In this document: positions 46,037-57,688 of the stretch, in pieces
How positions within the stretch are numbered: position 1 is the stretch's first letter
Layout of the letters: each line of letters starts with the position of its first letter
The notes under the pieces: generated by a model
What the model was told of the DNA's origin: nothing
Database searches by the model: none
The model's input: the letters and a program-made list of their open reading frames with translations, nothing else
Source: Arabidopsis thaliana
Taxonomy: Eukaryota > Streptophyta > Magnoliopsida > Brassicales > Brassicaceae
Reading direction: 5' to 3'
DNA length: 64,000 bases
NCBI RefSeq assembly: GCF_000001735.4
Contig: NC_003074.8
Span: 14,012,101 to 14,076,100 of the forward strand
Program-made: the position numbers and the translations under genes

Positions 46037-47844
46037 TCAGTCGGACTCCTCGGGCTGCAACCACGCGTTGATATTAATCCCAGGCTGAAACTTGTTATTA
46101 GTCTTCTTTCGACGACGTTCCACTGTTAATGGAAACTGGGTTTCTTGATTTCTCCCTGGTTTAGTTGTGGTATCCGGCAGTAAGACTATCAATTGTCTTA
46201 TCTCATGAGGAATTTAGCCGCCGCTTCTTCCTTCTCAGTTTTCACCCTTACTTTTACGTTTTGAGACAAATGTCAAACACAATGGCCAAGTCTCGCGTTT
46301 GGAAACACATGCATAACTGATTTGATGATGCTTTGATGTCTATCACTCACAAAAACCAAACCTGGTTCATCCGGTATAACGGTTTTCAGCTTGTTAAAAA
46401 ACTACGACCAACTAGCATCGTTCTCCCTATCAATTACAGCAAACGTAATGATATAATTGTGATGATTAGGATCTTGGGCTGTTGCGAAAACTAGCATACT
46501 GCCGTATACGGTCTTAAGAAAAATGGCGTCCACAATAACAAATTTCCTCATAACTTTAAACCCTTCAATGCAAGCACCCAAAGCAACGAAGAAGTACTTG
46601 AACTTTTGTTGTGCATCAACTTCCACATATGATATTGTCTCGGGATTCACCTCCTTTAATACGTACATATAAGAGTACAAGTTGGTGTAGCTTTTTTCAG
46701 GACTACCACGCACATCACTAATGTGTTGTTTTTTCCCTCTCCACGCGGTAGCATACAAAAAATGCAAACCCATTCTTCCCCGAACAATACTCATTATGCT
46801 TTTAGGTGGTGGAGTTTGAAACTCAGCTGGATAATCCTCATGCAAAATAGACGTGATTAATCGTGGTATGCCGGTATGTTTACAATTGCTTGAGGTCTTA
46901 AAAGACCGCTTGCATGAGTACATCTTCCTCTGAACTTTAACACCGAAATAATCTGAGCTCTTTACTTTTGCACATCGTAAATACTATTTACAACCTGTTG
47001 TTATAGATTGCCGACATCGTAACATGAGTCGCTTTGGATCTGACTCTACAGTTGCGGTCGCAAAACAATACTTATTTGCAGCTCTATTAACCAAATCTTG
47101 CACGACCTCCTTAGAAACAAATTCTTGGTGCAATTCAATCCCCGTTCCATCTTCCCATTCCTTAACACTCTGACTTTTCTCACTACTCTGACTTCCTTCA
47201 CCAGCACATGGAAGCTCATAATACTTAATTCTACCATCAATACCATTATCTTTATCAACATCCATCTGGCTATCCACATGCTCCCTACCTTCAATAACTA
47301 CATTCTCCATAGCCTTTTCAAAAATTCGGCTATCAGCATTCTCAATAGCCTCTTCTACACAATTAGGCTCTTCAATAATCGGTTCATCATTCACACAATT
47401 ACCTCCTGCAATTTCTACTCCAAAAATCGTCACTACTCCACCATTTTCCACATCAAATGCATTCAACTCCTCAAAATTAACACCAACTGAACTTCTTCCC
47501 TCTACCCTTGAAATTTGTTCCACCCTCTCAGATTCTTTATTTACTAATTCCACGTGCAAAGCTGGTCTAATTCCCTTAGCATTCACTACCATTATATACC
47601 CTAAAAAGTCATCATCATCTACAATAGATGTCTCTCTCTCAGATGTGCATAGAATGTAACTCAATTTCACCTTCCTTGAGGTTTCATCTATTCCAATCTT
47701 CTTGCATATCTTTTCTACTAACAACGAGTATGTTACCTTTGACGTCTTCAACAATACACCGCTTAAAGAATTGTTTGAAATCCACTCATGCTCTTCTGAA
47801 TAATACTCATTGTCAAATTGTATGAATGTGTGTTTGTTCTTCAT
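46037..47844 (-). pseudogene. MULE (MuDR-type) transposase, internally deleted
   Basis: The minus-strand ATG at 47844 opens KNKHTFIQFDNEYYSEEHEW, a PB1-like N-terminus found in MULE proteins, then an acidic linker. The MuDR zinc-binding domain follows (NRAANKYCFATATVESDPKR, a TAG in place of Trp at about 46980, VKSSDYFGVKV, YSCKRSF), then the DDE domain: FVIVDAIFLKTVYGSMLVFA with the first Asp, QDPNHHNYIITFAVIDREND, and in another frame GLVFVSDRHQSIIKSVMHVF with the second Asp. After EEAAAKF it jumps to a basic tail (VERRRKKTNNKFQPGI) and the stop at 46037-46039. The catalytic Glu region and SWIM finger are missing. It would cut the MULE in the nucleus but cannot work. It is probably the vanA counterpart of this unit. 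Confidence 0.88.
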
Positions 47845-48788
47845 CGCTTCCTATAATTACAAATAAATTATTAAAACACAATAACGTAATCATTCAGATT
47901 TAGACATAATTGTACCTATATTATATCTCACTAATACCATTTGTACCACCTGTCCTATTGTTTGTACCCCTTGTACTATTATGTCTCAGTGTTACCATTT
48001 GTCCCAGTTGGTCAATTCAGGGTTTTACAAATCGTTAATTTTGATTGAAGACTCACTGAACTCTATGATTCAAAACGATACAACAACCCAGAATGAACAA
48101 TACAACAATTTTATCTTATTAACAACTAACTCAAACAAGAAATTCACATTAATCTACAAATCAAAAGGAGATCGGATTTACTTTTGCCGGTGAGGAGGAA
48201 GCTAATTTTGGGAGCAGATTTTCGTCTTTGAAGCTACAGCGACCCCGAAAGCTAACTCGGCGGTGAAATCGGAGCTCAAGTCGCCGCCGAAATCGAATCT
48301 CAAGTCGCCGGCAAAATCGGAGCTTAAGTCGCCGGAGGTATAAACATTATGCGGGAAATGGAGCGTAAATGAAATGGAATTAACCTTTTTCTTTTTTTCT
48401 TTTTTTACTAATCATTTATTCTCAATTACTCATTAAGGAGCTAAGGGTAATTGCACACCCTTGAGTGGTACTCACAATAACTAGTGGCACGTTAGAATTT
48501 TTTTCAGTTTTGGTGGCAGAATAGAATGGTGAGGTTATTATCGCCGTGATTATTGTCGTTGTCCCATTTTTATTGGGCTTCAGAACTACTCTCTCAATCA
48601 TAGTCGAATTGAGCTGAGCCTTTGTCCATAGATATTTCCATTTTCTGTCGGTGGTGTATTTCATCTTGTAATTGTTCTGTTCTTCCGTTTGTAATTATGT
48701 TTGATCAGTCGGTGATCTGTTTAATCGTTTCGATCTGCTAGATCTGTGTTGGTTTGGTTCTGTTGATAGTTTGTTTCTAAAGTCTGAT
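47845..48788. other. MULE right non-coding end and LINE 5' UTR
   Basis: 47845-48350 is the transposase leader, with a cluster of ttgtac motifs at 47909-47972 and C/G-rich cgccggagg text at 48240-48350. A MULE edge near 48440-48530 is suspected but not proven. From about 48530 the DNA resembles an L1 leader (T/G-rich with gatctgctagatctgtgttg) running to the ORF1 ATG. No TSD was identified. Confidence 0.45.
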
Positions 48789-49923
48789 ATGGATATACAT
48801 AAAGCGCTTCAAGATATGTCAATTGCAGAGGAGAAGCCTCTTATTCTCTCAAATCATTCGAAGTTTTTTTCTATAAAGAGAAATCAGTGGTGTATTTTGG
48901 GTCGGTTTTTGAATCCTACACATCAAAGAATGGCTAATTGAATATTAGACATGCCTAGAATTTGGAGATTGTCCTCTAGAGTTCGGGGTATTGCCTTATC
49001 GCAGGAGAGATTTCAGTTTATTTTAAACTCTGATGTTGAGTTAGATGAAATCTTAAAAACAAGGGTTTGGACACAAGACGATTGGTGTGTTGTAATGGAA
49101 AGATGGATTGAAAAACCTGTAGATGATTATTTGATGTTCATTCCAGTTTGGATTCGTCTTCGTAATATTCCGGTTAACATTACACAAAGGAGACGATTAA
49201 AGAAGTAGCAGAGTGTGTTGGGAAGGTGTTACTGGTACTTTTTGATCCTGAAAAATCTCAAGCTCAGGATTATGTCTGTGTTAGGGTTCTCTTTGATGTT
49301 AGGAATCCGCTTCGGAAGTCAAAAGAAGTACAACTTCCTACTGGTGAAATAGTTGCAATAACCTTTGATTATGAGAGAATTAAATGTTTTCATTGTCAAA
49401 GGCTAACTCATGAGGGAAGAGTTTGTGTCTGTTTCTTCAGCCAAGTCATGTGTTAGTTTCTAGTGAGGTTTCTAAAGTCACAAATAAACAAAAAGGATTG
49501 TTTATAAATGATGGAGGCAAAGCTATCTCCAAGCAAGAAACTCCTATACTACTAGCTGATGCGATGAAGGCTTCTTCTTCATCAAAAAATTCGGACTTCT
49601 CCAAGGAGTTTAATGATGATCTCTTCTTAGGTTTTTCTGGTTTTGATTTATCTACAGGTTTTAAAGCAAACATGTCTGATGCTGGTTCTTCAGGGTTAAG
49701 TATGAAGCAGAAAAATCCTAAGAAAAGGAAAATTACTTTGTTACGATAAACTAAATCCAAATCGGATGGGTCGGAGGGAGATCAAGTTAGTTTTGATGAT
49801 TCTGAGAATCGGTTTGCTAAAGTGTTCAAGAGAAAAGTCCATGTTACATGGTCAGAATCTTCTGCTTGTCTAAAGAAAGATAAAACTACGGTGGTTCCAA
49901 GTGAACCGCCGTTGGATCAGTAA
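48789..49923 (+). pseudogene. LINE ORF1 (DUF4283 and CCHC-type), broken
   Basis: The ATG at 48789 begins MDIHKALQDMSIAEEKPLIL. The DUF4283 region reads RIWRLSSRVRGIALSQERFQ, VWTQDDWCVVMERWIEKP and LMFIPVWIRLRNIPVN, and after a frameshift VGKVLLVLFDPEKSQAQDYV, VQLPTGEIVAITFDYERIKC, then the remains of a CCHC finger (CFHCQRLTHEGRVC). A variable Ser/Lys-rich tail reaches TAA at 49921. There is a stop at 48939-48941 and a frameshift near 49195. ORF1 proteins of plant L1 elements bind element RNA. ORF2 starts three bases on. Confidence 0.88.
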
Positions 49924-52525
49924 GGCATTCTAGGTTGGAATTGTCCGGGTTTGAGGAATCCCTGGACAATTCGGTACCTGAAAGAAATGCGAAAATAACA
50001 TTTTCCGGATATTCTATTCCTCATGGAGACAAAGAATAAAGGTGATTTTGTTTTGAAAGTTTTTAGGTGGCTTTGTTATGATAAGTATCGTACAATAGAA
50101 CCTGAAGGAAAGAGTGGAGGTTTGGCAATTTTTTGGAAAGATAATCTGGATTTAGATTTCCTTTTTGAAGACAAACATCTAATTGATTTGCAGATCTCTC
50201 ATGGTAGTAAGAGATGGTTTGTTTCATGTGTTTATGATAATCCTGTGGCGAGTCTTAGATCTTTGTTGTGGGAGAGAATTAGTACTTTTGGTCTCAAGAG
50301 AAAAGAAGCGTGGTATATGATAGGTGACTTTAACGAGATTCTTTCTAATGCGGAAAAGTCAAGAGGTCCTCTTAGGCTGATATCTTCCTTTAGACCCTTT
50401 AAAGATATGTTTACTGATTGTGGGATGCATGAATTGGGAAGTACGGGGAATAGTTTTACTTGGGGCTGTATAAGGAATTATCAATGGATTCAGTGTAAGC
50501 TTGACAGATGTTTGGAAATCCAGCTTGGTTTGCAATGTTTCCTAATTCTCATCAATGGTTTTTGGAGAAATTAGGTTCTAATCATCGACCTGTGTTAGTC
50601 AAATTCATTAATGATCAAGAAGTGTTTTGTGGGCAATTTCGATTTGACAAAAGAATGGCGGATGATCCTAATCTTGCAAATGTTATTCACAGTTCTTGGA
50701 ACAGTGAAATTTCAAAAGGTACTCACTCTTCTATTTTTAGTATTGTAGAATATCGTAGAAGTATTAGTATTTGGAAAATATCTGCCGATTTTAATGCTAA
50801 AAATAGAATTCAGAGATTGAGAAAGGTGTTGAATGATGGGCTTAGTGTTAGATGTCCTTGCTGGGAAAGAATTTATAAGATTAAAGAGCAATTGGGTGTT
50901 GCTTTTAGTGATGAGGAAATATTTTGGCGACAAAAAAGCAGAGAGAAATGGATGTTTGGAGGAGATAAGAACACTCAGTTTTTCCATGCTAGTGTGAAAT
51001 CCACTCGAGTTAAAAATTCCTTGAATTTCTTGCTGGATAAGAAAGGTGTTGAACAAACATTAAATAGAGAAAAAGAACGTCTTGCTTCTCTATTTTTTTT
51101 AATGATTTGTTTAAATCTTCTTCTCCTGCTTTGCTTTCACCTTATTTAGTTGGATTTCAATCTAGAGTTTCTGCTTCAATGAATCAACGGTTAACTAAGG
51201 AAGTAACTAAAGAGGAGATTTATAATGCTATTTTTTCAATTAATGGTGAAAGTGCTCTTGGTCCAGATGGGTTTACAGCACTTTTCTTTCAGAAATACTG
51301 GTCAGTTGTGAAGGTTCAAGTTATTGAGGAGGTATTGGGATTCTTTAAATCAGGTGTTCTTCCAGAACAGTGGAATCATACACACTTATGTCTCATTCCA
51401 AAAAATTTGAATCCTTAGAGAATGACAGATATTCAACCGATCAATTTATGCTTAGTCTTATACAAGATTGTTTCTAAGATCATTTCGAGTAGACTGACAG
51501 TCTATCTTCCAGAGATAGTCTCACCGACGCAATCTGCTTATGTGGCTGAGAGGTTAGTATCTGATAACATTCTAATTGCTCATGAAATCATGCATGGTCT
51601 TCAGTCTAATAATGTGCTATCCAATGAGTTAATGACTTTTAAAACAGACATGTCTAAAACTTATGATAGAGTAGAATGAAGTTTTTTGGAAGGAATTCTG
51701 TTAGCTCTAGGCTTTGATAAGAAGTGGATTTCATGGATTATGGGTTGGGTATCTTCTGTTTCTTAATCAGTCATGATCAATGGGCAACCTTTTGGTTACA
51801 TTAAACCTAAAAGAGGCATTAGACAAGGAGATCTTTTGTCTCCTTTGCTTTTTATCTTGTGTATTGAGGCCTTGATTCATTTTCTCAATCAAACAAGCCG
51901 AGAAGGTAAAGCTGCGGGTATTCAATTCAATAATTCAATGCCATTTGTTAATCATCGCCTCTTTGCTAATGATACATTGTTTGTTTGTAAAGGTAATAAA
52001 GAAGAATGTGAAGAAATGTTGAATTGTTTGTCTAAGTATGAAAGAGTTTCTGGACAGATGATCAATTTAGATATATCTGCAATTACCTTTGGAGTAAAAG
52101 TGGAACAAGAGATGAAAGAGTGGATCAAGCGAAGATCTGGGATTCATTTAGAAGGTGGAACAGGTCGTTATTTGGGGCTACCAGAGTGCCTCAGTGGATC
52201 TAAGCACCAATTGTTTGGTTTTATCAAAGACAAGTTACAGGACCGGATGTCAGGATGGTATGCAAAATCTTTATCTCAAGGTGGCAAGGAGGTTTTGTTG
52301 AAATCGATTGCAATGGCTCTACTAGGGCTATGACGCGTTTTAAGTTGCATGTTAGTCTCTACAAAGATCTTACAAGTATTATGATGGATTATTTGTGGAA
52401 CAATTTGCAAAATACAAAGAAAATTCATTGGGTAAGTTGGCAGAAGCTTACAATGCCTAACTTACTAGGAGGGTTTGGTTTTAAAGATCTTCAATTTTTT
52501 AATCAAGCTCTCTTAGCTAAGCAAG
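49924..52525 (+). pseudogene. LINE ORF2 first part: endonuclease and reverse transcriptase
   Basis: It opens GILGWNCPGLRNPWT, typical of plant L1 ORF2. The AP-like endonuclease has LMETKNKGDF, GKSGGLAIFWKD, WYMIGDFNEILSNAEKS and LGSNHRPVLV. The RT has SALGPDGFTALFFQKYW, LIPKNLNP, SPTQSAYVAERLVSDNILIA, KTDMSKTYDRVEW-like text, RGIRQGDLLSPLLFILCIEA and the catalytic block RLFANDTLFVC. This block is normally FADD; the first Asp is Asn here. LPEC-LSGSKHQLFGFIKDKL and DYLWNN follow. Frameshifts and stops lie at about 50490, 51100, 51418, 51677, 51765 and 52320. The gene is cut at LLAKQ by a solo LTR and resumes at 59960. Confidence 0.92.
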
Positions 52526-53094
52526 TGATAATAGGTTTTTAAGATCAATTAATCCTAAAGCACTATCATGTCGTTGTAGTACTGAAGGTTGTCAATCCAA
52601 ATGAGTGTGATGCTAGCAATCAAGATGCAATCAGAGTTCACAGAGTCAAGTCAAGCAAGAACAGGTTTTGGGGTGTTCTAGCAGTCCTAAGTGAACATGC
52701 AGGAAACAGAAATTCAAGCAGACAATTAAAACACTTGACCAACACAGCTTGTTGCCAAGCACTGGGTGTGGTCGAGTAACAGACAGAAAATGTAACAGAG
52801 ATACTCGACTGCAGGGAAAAGGGGATTTTCATACCCGTACCTTTTTTGGAGTGTATTTTCATACCTAAACAAATTTGTCGGGTATTTTCATACCTAAACC
52901 GTATATTTATTTGAATTTCATACCTCAACTTAAGAAAAAGTATAAAATTCAAAGTCAAACTAACGGGTGTTTGTCAACTTCGTGAAAACGATGAGTCAAC
53001 GGACACGTGGATTATGACGTGTCTAAAACGACGTTGTTTTGCATAATAGACGTTAAAATGATAAAAAAAAAAGAAAAAAAAAAAACTTGCAACA

Positions 53095-53156
53095 GACGGG
53101 AATCGAACCCACGCCCTAAGAGCATCGTTACTGATTACCAAACCATTTTAACCAAC
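53095..53156 (-). other. tRNA-like module, left arm
   Basis: On the minus strand an A-box-like tggttaaaatggt (53142-53154) is followed about 32 bp later by a perfect B box ggttcgattcc (53099-53109). It is not a foldable tRNA by eye (acceptor stem unclear). Pol III activity is inferred only. Confidence 0.45.
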
Positions 53157-53754
53157 AATATTTATTGGTTATACGTCAAACGTTTAAATATATAACGGTA
53201 ATGATTTTGTGTTTTCTCATTAATAAAACGAAGTCGTTTTGAATTGGGGGAAATGAATCAAATTTTAGTGTTTCTAATTGAAATCAAATTATAGAATGTG
53301 AAAAATCGATTTCAATTTGAAAAATTCTAAAATGTAGAATGTTAAAAAATTTAGAATGTAAAATCTTTCTAAACTGAAACTGAATAAATTTTATAATAGT
53401 TTTGTATTTTCTCATTAATAAAACGAAAACGTTTTGAATTGAGGGAAATGAATAAACTTAGGGTTTGTATTTGAAATTGATTTTTCATATTCTAGAATTT
53501 CAATTACAAACCATAAAATTTAATTCATTCCTCCTAATACAAAATAATTTTTATTAATGAGAAAACACAAAATAATTACCCTTATATTTTAAAACGTTTG
53601 GGATATAACCAATGAAAATGGAGATGGAATGTTTAGACACTCCGTTAAAAGACATTGAGGATGCAAGTTCGACACCTTTGTTTTGCAAACAATTTAACAC
53701 AAAACTGTTATCCTTATATATTGAAACGTTTGAGTTATAACCAATAAAGTTTGT

Positions 53755-53816
53755 TGGTAAAAATGGTTAGATTCTCCGGGTAAAGGTTTAAACGACGTGG
53801 GTTCAATTCCCGTCTG
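53755..53816 (+). other. tRNA-like module, right arm
   Basis: On the plus strand an A-box-like tggtaaaaatggt (53755-53767) is followed by the B-box-like ggttcaattcc (53800-53810). It is the inverted partner of the left-arm module, with the same ending gtgggttc..ttcccgtctgtt. Confidence 0.45.
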
Positions 53817-54091
53817 TTTCAAATTTTTTATCATTTATAAACGTCTGTTATGCAAAACGACGTCGTTCTAGACATGTCATAATTCACATGTCCGCTGACT
53901 CAGCATCTTTACGGATTTGACTAACACCCGTTAGTTTGACTTTGAATTTTGCACTTTTTCTTAAGTTGAGGTATGAAATTCAAATAAATATACAGTTTAG
54001 GTATGAAAATACCTTACAAATTTGTTTAGGTATGAAAATACACTCTGAATAAAAGTATGAGTATGAAAATCCCGTTTTCCCCTCGACTGCA

Positions 54092-55517
54092 CAGTCTGTT
54101 GTCAGAAAACTGGGTGGTCGAGTATCAGGTCGAGTAACAGGAAAAATGCAAAAACTAAGCAATATGTAACAAGATGCAGTAAACAACAGCAGAATAAACA
54201 AAGAAATCAATTAGATTAAGAATTTCTGAGGATGGGGTAATTGAGTAGTTTCGTTTCTTCAGTTTACAGGTGATTGACATGCTCAATAAATTATCCCCAG
54301 ACAACAAGTTCGATAACCAAATCTAAGTGCCACCGCAACAGAGACCCTCAAGTTAAACCAGTCCCAGACTCAATCACCATTGACGAGAGCTAACCTAACA
54401 TGCATTACGAATCAACAAGTTAAAGCCAAAACGCTCCCTGTAACCAATACCTTGGTACAGAACCACGATCTCTGGAACTAGGGGTTCAGACATTTTATCG
54501 AACACCTTTTGGGCGCGGAAATGTCTAGGCACAAATTCCAGTTGATCAAAAAGCAATAAGCATTAAGAACAACTAATCCAGAAGGATCTACAAATCAAAC
54601 TCAACCACCTAGCATACTGAGAATTCTAAACTACTTTAACCCATCCTCAGAAACCTAGTCACTACTCAGACATCATTGCAGAGAACATAAACGATGAAGA
54701 GAATGAAAACATGATAGCAACAGAGTAATAGCAGGATGATAACATGGTGAACAACTTAGTAAACGAAATAAAAAACAAATACTGAATAAATTAATAGATA
54801 TCCGGATTACAAAAACGTCAAGAACACAGTGTCTGCAGAATAAAACGTTTTGTTACAAAAATGTAAAATATATGCTACTTATAGCGAAATATTCCGAAAC
54901 CCGAATACTCAAAACGACACAGTATTGGGACGAATTAAGAACGACACTCGACCCAGGTGGTCGAGTGAATGGTCGAGTGATAAGCTAGAGTCTTCTTCCC
55001 TTCATTGTGCTCGAGTGTCTTGTTGAGTGCGGAATGGAGAAGAATCTGAAGCTGGCAATCGAGTACGAAGTCGAGTGATAGAGATGGTGGTACTCGGCTT
55101 GGTGGTAGAGTGATCGAGTGAAGGTGATAGAGGTACCCGACCAGGTGGTCGAGTTGTGTGATCGAGTGATGGTCAGGTGATGGAGATGATGATACTCGAC
55201 CATGCGGCCGAGTGGATGTGATCGAGTGACTCTCATGGTGGTACTCGACAAGGGGGACGAGTGGTGACATGAAGTGATGAGGTCTTCTACTCGACCAAGG
55301 GGTCAAGTGGTTTTTTGAAGTCGTGGAGCCATCTAATCTACTCGACCAGGGGGTAGAGTGTTTTGTTGTGATCAGGTCCGCTTCTTCCAATTAGCTCGCC
55401 AACAGCTCCAAATCACCTGAAGACAACACAAATATGCAACATGCATGCAAAACTATCCTAAACATGCAAAGTGGTGACAAATGATGAGAAATTATATAAA
55501 ATCGTGATGATATGATG
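54092..55517 (-). repeat. Family-B LTR interior with tcgagtg motif array
   Basis: This is part of the solo LTR. From about 54945 to 55370 it carries about ten inverted pairs of the type tactcgaccaggtggtcgag or close variants, plus single gatcgagtg copies. Equivalent arrays lie at 62080-62440 in the other family-B LTR. Small minus-strand frames (54935-55390) are translations of the array. Confidence 0.7.
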
Positions 55518-56711
55518 TGATATAACCCTATTTAAACCGATTTTAGCTATGATTTATGTATAGATTTTAGAGTCTAATTGTTATTTCTAGAGTCTTTTCT
55601 AGTCTTTTTCAGGTCTTTACATGTTTGGGATGAATTTGGAGATTATGGAGCATTCTGGAGATCAACAGACAACTTAAGCTGTTGAAGAAATCCAGAGACG
55701 AAAATGCACGTAGGTTTCGAACGATACCACCCCTGGTGTCGAGCAACACCAATTCCTGACGGCAATTTCGAGACGCAACTTATTGATGTTTTAAAGATTT
55801 TCAAATTCGGCCTATAACTTTCTTCTATGTTTAATGAAGGCCCATCACGTGTTTTAGACATATAATTAGGTTTTTAGGGTCATTGTTTAGACCTAAGCTT
55901 TGGGGGCGATTCCCTTTATCTCTTCTGTACTTTGGGAGCAAAACCCTGTGGAACTCCCTTTGGATCTTTCTTACTCTATTATCTTCTTGTTTTATTCATT
56001 GATTTCTATTCTAATCATGTTGTTTGTTTTATTCATCATGCTTGAGTAGTTTTCTTGTTAGGTTTAGGGTTTCTCATTAGAGTTATAGATGATTTAGTAG
56101 ATTGCCCCCTTGCTAGGTTATCTGTAGGAATTCTTCATTTTGATTGTTATTAATGCTAGTTCTAGAGTAGCTAACTAGAACTTGATATTAGATAATAGGT
56201 ATGCCCACCATAGGTACTTGCTACTTGATCCATCATAGATGAGCCTAGGCATTTAAGAAAGAACATGTAGGCTCATAGAAGGGCTCTGGCTTAGATACTA
56301 GGTGAACTAATCAAACTTGATAATAATGCATGCTTTAGTATAGGATTTCTCGGCTTCTCCGGTTGTCTTAGCTCTAAGTATAGAGAATTTCGCGGAACGC
56401 CACCGGTTACTCTAAAATCATAGTTTGAGTTTGAAAACGGTTTGATAACAACTTAGCTATTTCTAGATCTACTATCATCTATCTCTTGAGAATACCCTAA
56501 GCCTGACGCTTTTAATATCTTGTTTCACAACCAACCAATCTTCTATTGCTTACTTTTGTTTCTCTTTATTTTATTTACTATTTTACTTAGCGTAATTCGA
56601 TTTACCATTAGTCTATTGCGTGATCCGAGATCTTTGTGAATTGGATCCCTAAGTGCTGCAACTGACCTCTTTATTTGAGAGATGGTCTTAAGATTAATTT
56701 AACCTATATCA
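55518..56711 (+). mobile_element. 5' LTR of the family-A element
   Basis: The 1194-bp LTR runs from TGATATAACCC to ACCTATATCA. It carries the imperfect palindrome ggtgtcgagcaacacc at 55735-55750. No gene is present. Confidence 0.9.
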
Positions 56712-56732
56712 AATTTGGCGCCTTTGCCGAAG
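56712..56732 (+). other. Primer binding site (tRNA-Asp type)
   Basis: aatttggcgcctttgccgaa follows the LTR directly. Its tggcgcc-ttgccg core matches the complement of the plant tRNA-Asp 3' end apart from one changed base in the middle. Confidence 0.8.
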
Positions 56733-56870
56733 TTCTCTTTGCTTCACCATTAGACTAGGTGTCGATTTAAGTCTAGACTCTTCTTTTCTTTCATTACTAA
56801 TTCAGTTTTTCTTTTTGTTTTCTTTTTTCTTCTGTTTCAGGAGCTTCAGGAATTAAATTGCAACACCAAG

Positions 56871-57650
56871 ATGTTGATAGTAATACCTGATGTTGCAGGA
56901 GTGTTAAGGTTCAGAGCTGGTCAGGCATACAATGAGGATGGTCAGAAAATCGATGAGTAGGGAAACCTGCTACCTGATTTTGCCGAGGGTGACGATCGAC
57001 ACCACCAGGGTGTTGCTCGACACCAAGCCGGATACAGAGCTGCAGCTGTTGTAGATGGACGTGCCATTCAACTTGATGACTACAACAGGCCTGCTATGTT
57101 CTAGGTTAGTCATTCAAGCTATTCTACTCACCAAGCCCACCCTTCACCCACTTCTACGAGTAGGATGGAATGCATGCTAGAACAGATTCTCAAGAGCCAA
57201 GTGACACCCCACACAGGCTGAGCCAGAGTTCCTTATTAGAGCTGGTTTTCGTGTTGAGTTCACTACTGATACGCCAGTCACTACGGTCACGTCACCCACT
57301 GCACCTCTACTCATTGATCCACCTCCTAAACGGCTAAGGTACTCATCTCCTCCTCCTAAACCTCCTGATTTCATCAATAAGAGTTTAAAATTTCTAAAAA
57401 CTGTTTTACGGTTAAGCAAGCCATGAGTTTCTTGTCGAGCGCTTGTTCTTTCTTTTGATGATTGTTCAGGAAACCGGAGTAGACCACCCATACCTCTGTC
57501 CTGTCCTGCTAACATTCCTCACTTCCTTGGTAGACCGCACACACTGGCTGCTTATACGCCACCTTGGATGATGCGAGGTTCTACGAGGAAGTATTTACTT
57601 CCTCCATCTGATTCACATGATCCTCAAACTCCACCAAAGTCAAGCTATTG
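56871..57650 (+). pseudogene. Gag-like remnant of the family-A element
   Basis: The ATG at 56871 opens MLIVIPDVAGVL and AYNEDGQKIDE, with a TAG at 56958-56960. In-phase residues continue (GNLLPDFAEGDDRHHQGVAR, AVVDGRAIQLDDYN), then stops at about 57102 and later, and fading homology (MECMLEQILKS). The same start exists at 11809 on the minus strand. Compared with that copy it has an extra segment carrying two gtcgacac-type motifs (56994-57030). No nucleic-acid-binding finger or protease was seen. Function as gag is inferred from its place after the primer site. Confidence 0.6.
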
Positions 57651-57664
57651 ACTCTAAACAAGCG

Positions 57665-57688
57665 CTTAGTGGGAGGCAACCCACTAAG
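57665..57688 (+). other. Perfect stem-loop after the gag remnant
   Basis: A 9-bp perfect stem cttagtggg / cccactaag encloses the loop aggcaa. A gcgctta..ggg-aggcaa-ccc hairpin is a recurrent landmark near the end of the coding region in Athila/Tat-branch elements, and supports their relationship. Confidence 0.7.

Larger units (their letters stand above)
52814..54081. mobile_element. 1.27-kb inverted-repeat (foldback/MULE-like) element with tRNA-like modules
   Basis: It begins gggaaaaggggattttcata and ends with the near-complement tatgaaaatcccgttttccc. A perfect 10-bp duplication ctcgactgca flanks it (52804-52813 and 54082-54091), and the family-B copy at 11131-11140 shows the uninterrupted site. 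The arms are about 300 bp or more with repeated attttcatacctaaac microrepeats, gtcaaactaacgggtg, and aaacgacgtcgtt blocks, and each arm holds a tRNA-like segment. The interior has further inverted repeats (cattaataaaacgaa motifs). It has no coding capacity. TSD length fits Mutator-type transposition. Confidence 0.85.

Noticed and set aside
47046..47825. Plus-strand 130- and 65-codon frames opposite the MULE transposase
   Set aside because: Antisense shadows of the transposase N-terminal exon.
39600..48400. Overall enrichment of the tetramer GTAC
   Set aside because: A rough base-composition estimate gives about the number seen; only the local clusters of the longer GTACAR form remain of interest.
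53095..53816. Possible functional tRNA genes
   Set aside because: B boxes are good, but acceptor and anticodon stems do not pair convincingly and both copies are mirror parts of a mobile element.
54935..55390. 151-codon minus-strand frame rich in Ser/His/Arg
   Set aside because: Produced by the tcgagtg motif array in a family-B LTR; no domain signal.
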